Shown piece by piece: positions 57,601-64,000 of a DNA stretch of 64,000 nucleotides (position 1 is its first letter; the number at the start of each line of letters is the position of its first letter). The position numbers were made by a program, and so were the translations under genes. The stretch comes from Bromus sterilis (Eukaryota > Streptophyta > Magnoliopsida > Poales > Poaceae), in contig OX465600.1 of NCBI GenBank assembly GCA_950022295.1, forward strand, positions 288,593,782 to 288,657,781. Reading direction: 5' to 3'. The notes under the pieces were generated by a model that was given only the letters and a program-made list of their open reading frames with translations, had not been told where the DNA came from and ran no database searches.

Positions 57601-60600
57601 GTTCAGGTGTTTCACTTTTGCTCTGACAAATATTTACTGGTTCATGATTGCAGCCTCATCTGTTACTCATGATTTTGGCTATCATTTTGCTAGGATGACA
57701 TAGATGGATTGACAATTGAAGCTAAACAGAGGGCTACCTTACAGACATGGAAACCTGGAAAAAAGCGAGAAGGAAACTACTTTGATTTGTTTCTTAAGAA
57801 GCACAAAGATGTATCTGAGGATTCACACATTTTTATCCAGTTTTGTCCAAAAGAAACAGGATATAGTTGGTCTGGACCAATTTGTGTTTCATCAATCGGC
57901 CGTTTTTTCATGAAGTTTAGAAGATTAGAAGGCATGATAATAGGTGGGATTAACAAAGACACTTTACAAGATGGGAAACTGAAACAGTTTGCTTCTGTTG
58001 ATGTTGTCCAAGAGAATACATCTTTTGTTCTACACTTCACTAAGCCACCAAAGGTTGCACTACCATATCGGGTAGAGAATTGCTTGAATAAAGCATCTAT
58101 CATGTATTTCCAGAAGGTATGAGTATATTTCTAAATTCTGCGATATATCGTATCAGCAGAACTACAATGTATTGTGATACTTCCTCCGTCCTAAAATAAG
58201 TGTCGTAGATTTGTCAAGATATGGATGTATCTAGACTTAGTTATATGGATGTATCTAGACTTAGTTTTACATCTAGATACATCATATCTAGACAAATTTA
58301 CAACACTTATTTGGGGATGGAGGGAGTATATTGTTGATAAAATCTTGAATTTCGCTGGACTTTTTAGGATTCAGAGGAATCAGATATGTTACGCCCTCAA
58401 GAATCGGAACAGTATGCATGGGATGACTCGAGTTTACCCCGCAAGTTGGTTGTGCGCATTGTTGGTAAGTTCTTATATCCTAATTCCCTAGAGTTACCTC
58501 TATTGATAAATGTGTTATGTTGCTGGTTATAGTAATTATGAAACTGATTACTGTCCACATAGGTCTCCACTACTGAAATATCGCATGCCTATGCAAAGCA
58601 AGAATTCGAAATATCAATGTTCTATAGAGCACTAAGCTAGCAGTTGCTCCACCAGTTAGTGTTTGAATGGTAAACAGATGTTTGTGAACCTTACTTTTTG
58701 TGAAGTGAGTTTTATATCTACAAGTGGAAAACGTTAGCAATCTACCGTATTCGTATCACATGTGTGCAAATTTAAAGGAACTAGATGATACCCTTTAGAT
58801 TATATATTAGAAACAATAAAACATAAGAAGCATGTGACAAAATGTTGTATACGTATTTTTGTAGATTGAAGTTACTGTATAGCATTTTTAACAAAAATGT
58901 GAAGCATGAACTACATAGCTCCAAGCATCCAAGATATATATCGTCTATGACTACACAAGAATTAGCGAAAAAGTATAACTTACGGTTGACATGCATGATT
59001 GATGAGGTGGCATGGTTGCATGGGTAGATTAGTGCAGAAATTGAACATATGACCACATGCTTGACTTAATGATGTGGCATGGCTGCATTAAGAGGGAAAA
59101 TAGGTAGTGGGTTGCAACTATTTAGAAATAGAATAGAGGATATATAACAATTTACAATACTGATGACGGCTAGTACCAAGCAATGTATGTGCAATGATGA
59201 TTTGGTTACTTATAAGCTAGTACTGGAGACAAATGAGCAGACCATATCTAAGAATGGTGTTAAACACAATTATTCATCTGCAGAGTTTCTTAAGAAAACA
59301 TTGTTGGTGATATGCATGATGCATCTGATATTCACTTGAATTCTCGTCTTAAGAGGTCTTGCATTATTTGGTGAGATATTTCTCTGAACTCTAGTACATA
59401 CTAGTGCTTAGGCTTTCTCACGTGCTTGGCTCAGCTCATCTAGTCTAGAGTTTACCCATGCGGCCTATTTTTCTTTTTCTTAAGGGAAAAATTGTAGACA
59501 AGGCCCTGGCAGTATATTTATGAGAAAGGGACTATACAGAGAATAACCACAGAAGAGCACAAGTGATCGGACAACAGACTAGGGAGCCTTAGTTTACCCA
59601 TGCGGACCATTAACTTCTTTTCAGTAATAAAACTCTCTTTTTAAGTTCATCATTGTACCGCGGATCATGGGTGAGAATCCGATATACTTACGATCCGTTG
59701 ATGTTGCCTCCTCTATTGGAGGCCCTATCAATTTGCATACACTCTTTTTAGTGCTTGCAGTGTTCTTTAAATGTATTTCTAACCTGTTGATTGATTTTCC
59801 ATAGATACACCAGCACTCCGTGAAATTAAAATTGACAAAATCAGTCCATGGAAGCCATTCTTGAAGCTGCGTAGCAGGCTCAATCTGGATTTCTCGTTTA
59901 GTAATGGACTCAGTTCAGGAGAACAAGGATTTGATGATTCATTTGGACCGAGGGTGTTTAAGATTGGCTATGAAGTGTATGCCGATGGTTTAACCAGAGT
60001 TCTACGGATATGTGAACATGCAGAGAATCCCATAGCTGAGAAAATTCAACGGCCTATAGCACATGCACAGTTCAGAATTTCTTATTTATGTATTCATCTT
60101 CTTGATAAGGGCCAGGTTTGTTCTTTTATAAGTTCACTCAGCCTGAGCATGATGATATCATTGCTAATGCTTGCAGTTCTATCTTGATTTATTTTATCTT
60201 TTCATTTTCTCCTTGTTGAAGAGCGACGAAATGCTTCAGTCACCCTCTACAATCTTAATGGCAACATTGCAGCATGTATCTGCTGATTCAGTTATCACAG
60301 ATAGACACAAGCATATTGATGTTGCAATTTATGTAAGTAGTGATCCTTGTGAACTTAATACTGGATGCTGACCGCCACATTTGACTTGATTATCTATTGG
60401 TGGAATCAGAACTTGCTTTATTTTCTGAAACATGAATCCTTGCAGTCAGTAAATGTGGATGAAAAGTGGGATGGAGCTTCCTTTGGATCAGTTGTTAGGA
60501 TGAACAAGCTTCAGGGTGATGCTCTCAATGAAAATATTCTTCGTATAGTTTGTGTACTCAATTCAACCAATTCCAGTGTCAAACAAGTCCACTACTGTTC

Positions 60601-63189
60601 CATAATTCTGCAGGTATGAAAGTGGTGTGCTTACATCTTGCTAACACTTGGAAGATCCTGTTCTAGAGTATTTTATTGCTTCTATAGTTGATTCCTTTGT
60701 TGTTCGCTACTAGAACATGTCATAATCATAAACTCTAACAAAAACAAGGATGTCACAGCCGATTGATCTGAAGGTTGATGAGGGAACATTGATGAAGCTT
60801 GTACCATTCTGGAGAACATCCCTTGCTCCTGCTGGTACACCAAGCACACAATTTTATTTCAGACAATTCGAAGTACATCCAATTAAGGTGCCTTGCTTTT
60901 TTTTTTTTGCTCATCTTCTTTGATTGTGACATTATGTTTTTAATGCCCAGTTACTGATTGGGTTTTGTTTACGAATCTGATGTCTAAAGATCATCGCGAG
61001 CTTTCGTCCTGGAAGTTCACACACATCTTACAGCTCTGCTCAAGAGGCTCTGAGAGCGCTATTGCACAGTGTTATAAAGGTACTTCTAAAGCAGCTCTCG
61101 AGTTACGTTCAAATGACAGTTGATTTTGGAATAACCCTTGGTACTCGATTCATATTTAGTTCTATAAATCCTCTTGTTTTACCTATTCCTTTTCCTAGGT
61201 GCCTGAGATAAGCAATTCGGCAGTGGAGCTTAATGGTGTCCTCCTAAATCATGCTTTGGTTACATTTCGTGAGCTGTTTCTAAAATGTGCCCAGCATTAT
61301 TCATGGTACACCAATGATTATTTGTCCAAAGCTATTATTGCACTTTTCTTTTTCATTTCTTATGGTGTTACCTGTTCAGTTTTGGTTATCCGAACAGATG
61401 ACTTATCTTGAGTAATTGATAATAGGTATGTCCTGAGGGCAATCTATGTAACAAAGGGAAGCTCGTTGCTTCCTCCATCTTTCGCCTCGATGTTTGACGA
61501 TTCTGCTTCATCTGTTCTTGATGTTTTCTTTGACCCTTCTGATGGCTCACTCAACCTTCCTGGGCTTACCATAGGTAAAATGTGTCATGTTCTTGGGAGA
61601 ATGATTCATGGCCATTGTACTTTCATGGGATCATTTCTTTTAAACTAGATTAACATTCTTTTTAAGAAGATACTTTTATTGATCAAAAGGCTCATGTCCT
61701 ATTTTGAATGATTTCTCCTGCCAAAACTTTAATTTATTCGAGGTTTTTTCCGTCATGATTTTGCATGTTACTCTGAGGCATGAACTATGTTGTAACCTTG
61801 ATTAACTTAGGCAACCACCATCATAATATCTTTATTTTTCATCAAAAATTAGACTATTTTATACTTTGATATAGACATAAATCTATGGCTTTCCCCGTTT
61901 GTCGATTGTGCAGGCATGTTTAAGTTTATAAGCAAAAATCTGAAATCAGGTGGAACAAAGCGGTATCTTGGTGATCTTGGGAAAACTGTGAGCTTCTGAA
62001 ACTTGCTGGATCCACAATGACCTCCAATGTATTAATGTAATGTTGGGTCTTCTGTAGGTTAAAACTGCAAGTTCAAATGCTCTCTTTGCTGCTATCACGG
62101 AAGTTTCAGATAGCGTTGTGAAAGGAGCAGAAACAAATGGTTTAAATGGAATGGTACCGGCGTACATCCCTCCTCTCCTGCCAATTTCACCCTTTTCTGA
62201 AAGGAATCATGTGATTACAAGTATAAAGCAATTTTCCTCTTACGTAGGTTACCGGCTTCCACAGAGGCATGTTGAGGTTGGCAATGGAGCCATCTGTGTT
62301 AGGGCAGGCTATAATGGAGGGTGGTCCAGACAGAAAGATCAAACTTGATCATGGCCCTGGTCTTGATGAGGTTCTGCCTAACTAGTATTATTACTTTGAA
62401 AGCTTAGGGCTTATGTTTACAGCTTAACATGCCCTTTGTCGCTGCTCAGCTATACATCGAAGGGTACCTACAAGCTATGCTGGATGTCATGTATAAACAA
62501 GAGTACCTTCGTGTCAGGGTGATTGATGACCAGGTAAATTGTGTCTGTTTGCCTTTGCTCTATACACTGCATGTTCTCATCATCGTCGGGACTTCTCCTT
62601 TCCAGGTTTTTCTAAAAAATCTACCACCGAATAGCGCTCTCATAAATGAAATTGTGGAAAACGTGAAGAGCTTTCTCGTGAGCAAGGCATTGTTGAAAGG
62701 AGACGCCTCTACGGTTCGGTCTTGGCGCCGTCTGCGAAATGAACCTGTAAGTTTCTTCTTGACGTTAGGCGCTATGGTGAGACAGCAGAAATGACTCTTA
62801 TATTCTATCATAGACGAGGAACATGAAAACAAATCTGGATTTGTTACTGCCTGCAGGAGTGGAAGATTGCACCGACGATACTCACCCTGTGCGAGCACCT
62901 GTTTGTGAGCTTCGCGGTGCGCCTACTGCACAGGGAAGCCACCAAGGCCATAGCTGAGGTCACGATCAAAGTGAAGGGACCACCCACTGAAGGCGGAGAC
63001 GAAGGTGAATCGTCCTCCAGCGGAGGAGCCCTGATCAAGCGGAGCAGGCTGTGGACAGTTGGGAGGTTCGCGGCTTCAGGTGTCGTCGCCTACGTTGACG
63101 GTCGGCTGTGCCGGCACATACCCAACCCAATCGCCAGGAGAATCGTGAGCGGGTTTCTCCTGAGCTTCATCGACAGCAGAGACGAATAG
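45634..63189 (+). CDS. VPS13: VPS13-family bridge-like lipid-transfer protein, 36 exons, 3,164 aa
   Basis: VPS13 proteins form long hydrophobic grooves that move lipids between membranes at contact sites. Threaded exons: 45634-45911, 46032-46119, 46649-48876, 49212-49326, 49622-50392, 50489-50789, 50887-51362, 51939-52065, 52143-52267, 52381-53051, 53169-53286, 53370-53486, 53682-53776, 54182-54333, 54841-54893, 54984-55197, 55771-56187, 56279-56556, 56673-56758, 56837-56923, 57345-57606, 57694-58116, 58368-58464, 59805-60115, 60222-60332, 60446-60613, 60759-60887, 60990-61079, 61199-61305, 61426-61574, 61914-61987, 62058-62153, 62248-62370, 62450-62533, 62606-62746, 62857-63189. Every junction keeps phase and no stop is met. 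Exons 1-3 give a chorein-like N-terminus. The SHR-BD/adaptor-binding signature (YAWDDSSLPRKLVV) is at about residues 2510-2525. A VPS13/ATG2-like C-terminal region (from GMFKFISKNLKSGG to VFLKNLPPNS) is at about 2880-3020. I think it is closest to Arabidopsis At3g50380 (VPS13X-type), from memory. Least certain are the exon 5 acceptor and the exon 15 and 16 donors. Confidence 0.88.
55198..55770 (+). other. Probable GC-AG intron (intron 16) of the VPS13-like gene
   Basis: The exon ends ..GCCCTTG and the intron begins GCAAGTAACT. Using GC at 55198 keeps the frame and gives SLALGNFMLSIRPEIS across the junction. The nearby GT at 55202 would shift the frame into an early stop. The extended match GCAAGT to U1 is typical of GC donors. 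The intron also hosts a MITE. Confidence 0.7.
55332..55411. mobile_element. Stowaway MITE in intron 16 (80 bp)
   Basis: Starts CCCCCTCTGTCCCATAATGTAAG and ends CTTACATTGTGAGCGGAGGGAG, with TA duplications at 55330-55331 and 55412-55413. The inverted repeat extends over most of the element. Confidence 0.92.
58180..58326. mobile_element. Stowaway MITE in intron 22 (147 bp)
   Basis: Starts CTTCCTCCGTCCTAAAATAAGTG and ends CACTTATTTGGGGATGGAGGGAG, flanked by TA (58178-58179 and 58327-58328). It is related to the copy at 44576-44684 but has an internal duplication of about 24 bp (ATGGATGTATCTAGACTTAG twice). It ends 41 bp before exon 23. Confidence 0.92.
58465..59804 (+). other. Intron 23 of the VPS13-like gene, longest intron (1.34 kb)
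   Basis: Bounded by GTAAGT and CCATAG. It contains AT-rich sequence and a loosely repeated GATGAGGTGGCATGGTTGCAT / GATGTGGCATGGCTGCAT pair near 59000-59090. No transposon end could be defined. Confidence 0.6.
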
Positions 63190-64000
63190 GCAGGGCGGGC
63201 TGGCGATCACCACCTGCAATGTGCATTCACGCGGTCGCTGGCCGCCATGTGTAGCCAGCTTTGTACAGCAATTTTGGCCCTGCCATGTGCATATTTTGTG
63301 GGCGGAACAGTTTATCCGGTTCTGCCAATCTCCCGTCGTGCTTTCAGTTTGGCCTGAAATTTGAAACTTTCTTTTTATTGCCACTCACAGGAAGAACGTA
63401 TACACTCGCATCTGCCACATGTATAAAGTACATGCTACCCCAGAACTGGCGGGGATAAATGATAAATCCACCAGTCTGTACTCACTCCTCTCGAAAGCAC
63501 GAGTTGAGTTTCAACAGTTTTTGTGTTACTTGTTTTTCTTATTTCTTTGTTACTTGTTTGGGTTTTGACTCTGTTTTCTCATAAACGGGTCTAATTTGTT
63601 GAGGCTTTTGATTCGTTTTAGCACCTTCCTTAAAAAAGGTTTCTTGGATTTTGCACTTCGTCAGGTCAGGGCACATGAAGCCAGGGACGTCAGTGTCAGC
63701 TGTCCCCGCCAATTTGGTCGGCAGGAGATCTAGCAGAGATTCGAATCATTGGACACGAGAGCTGCCAATGCCAGGTCAGGGCGGAGGCCACACATGCCAC
63801 TGTGCCGGCCATGTCCTCGTGCCAACGTGACTGCCATGTGACGTTAGATGAGTAGGCCGACATACATAACCTCTTTTTCGATCAACATGTTAACAGCAGG
63901 ATGCATGCCTTCACCAAGTCTGAATTCAGAACACGTCTACTTTCGAGAGAACGTGCCTGTGCTACATGCCTTCAATAGACACCCAAATGCTTTTGTCAAG
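63190..64000 (+). other. 3' flank of the VPS13-like gene
   Basis: The stop TAG at 63187-63189 is followed by a probable 3' UTR. The A-rich ATAAATGATAAATC at about 63454-63467 could serve as a polyadenylation signal. Beyond about 63480 I see no gene or transposon to the window edge. Confidence 0.45.

Noticed and set aside
62118..62348. Exon 32 read through to 62348 without splicing
   Set aside because: Splicing at 62153/62248 restores the C-terminal VPS13-type sequence (VTGFHRGMLRLAMEPSVLG) and an open frame to the end, which read-through does not.
1..64000. CRISPR arrays, rRNA genes and tRNA genes
   Set aside because: No regular spacer array, rRNA-like block or tRNA A/B-box pair was noticed. 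The tRNA-like strings at 4517, 13711, 21739 and 33145 are primer binding sites.

Overview
This window looks like a chromosome segment from a grass, most likely a Triticeae species (wheat, Aegilops, barley or rye). The reasons are the nested LTR retrotransposons, the LTRs opening TGATACGTC.. and TGTAGGAGATATGCCC.., the Stowaway MITEs, and the compact intron-rich plant gene at the right end. The species assignment is inference. I ran no database search; family names come from recognising motifs.

Positions 1-24300 are a nest of transposable elements. A Mutator-like transposase fragment (23719-24251, minus) is cut by an unclassified LTR (23406-23718). That LTR is cut by Athila/Sabrina-type element B (6173-23405, minus). 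B's 3' LTR is cut by sibling element A (1-6172, minus, running off the left edge). B's internal region is cut by a PIF/Harbinger-like DNA element F (6577-17612, TAA duplication), which is cut by a Copia element G (6689-15724, CCGCG duplication). A carries an Athila gag-protease reading frame with one stop. B carries an unrelated acidic protein in the same slot. F carries an intact 402-codon reading frame with a TATA box.

Positions 24306-37095 are one complete Ty3/Gypsy chromovirus-type element H (minus, TAACA duplication, LTRs of about 3.93 kb). It sits about 50 bp upstream of the Mutator-like start codon. Its gag-pol frame is broken by three in-frame stops. To its right (37101-39480) is the rest of the host locus: a telomere-like tract, a GRF zinc-finger/coiled-coil pseudogene on the same strand, and palindromic TAGCGCC repeats.

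Positions 39481-45630 are AT-rich intergenic DNA. They contain a degenerate minisatellite, a tandem duplication with a 491-bp offset, a decayed plus-strand relative of A and B (element D), a Stowaway MITE and an RNase H-like relic.

Positions 45634-63189 hold the one clearly functional host gene, on the plus strand. It encodes a VPS13/chorein-family bridge-like lipid-transfer protein. I could thread 36 exons with consistent phase throughout, giving 3,164 codons plus stop. One intron appears to use a GC donor, and two introns carry Stowaway MITEs. The last 0.8 kb is 3' flank.
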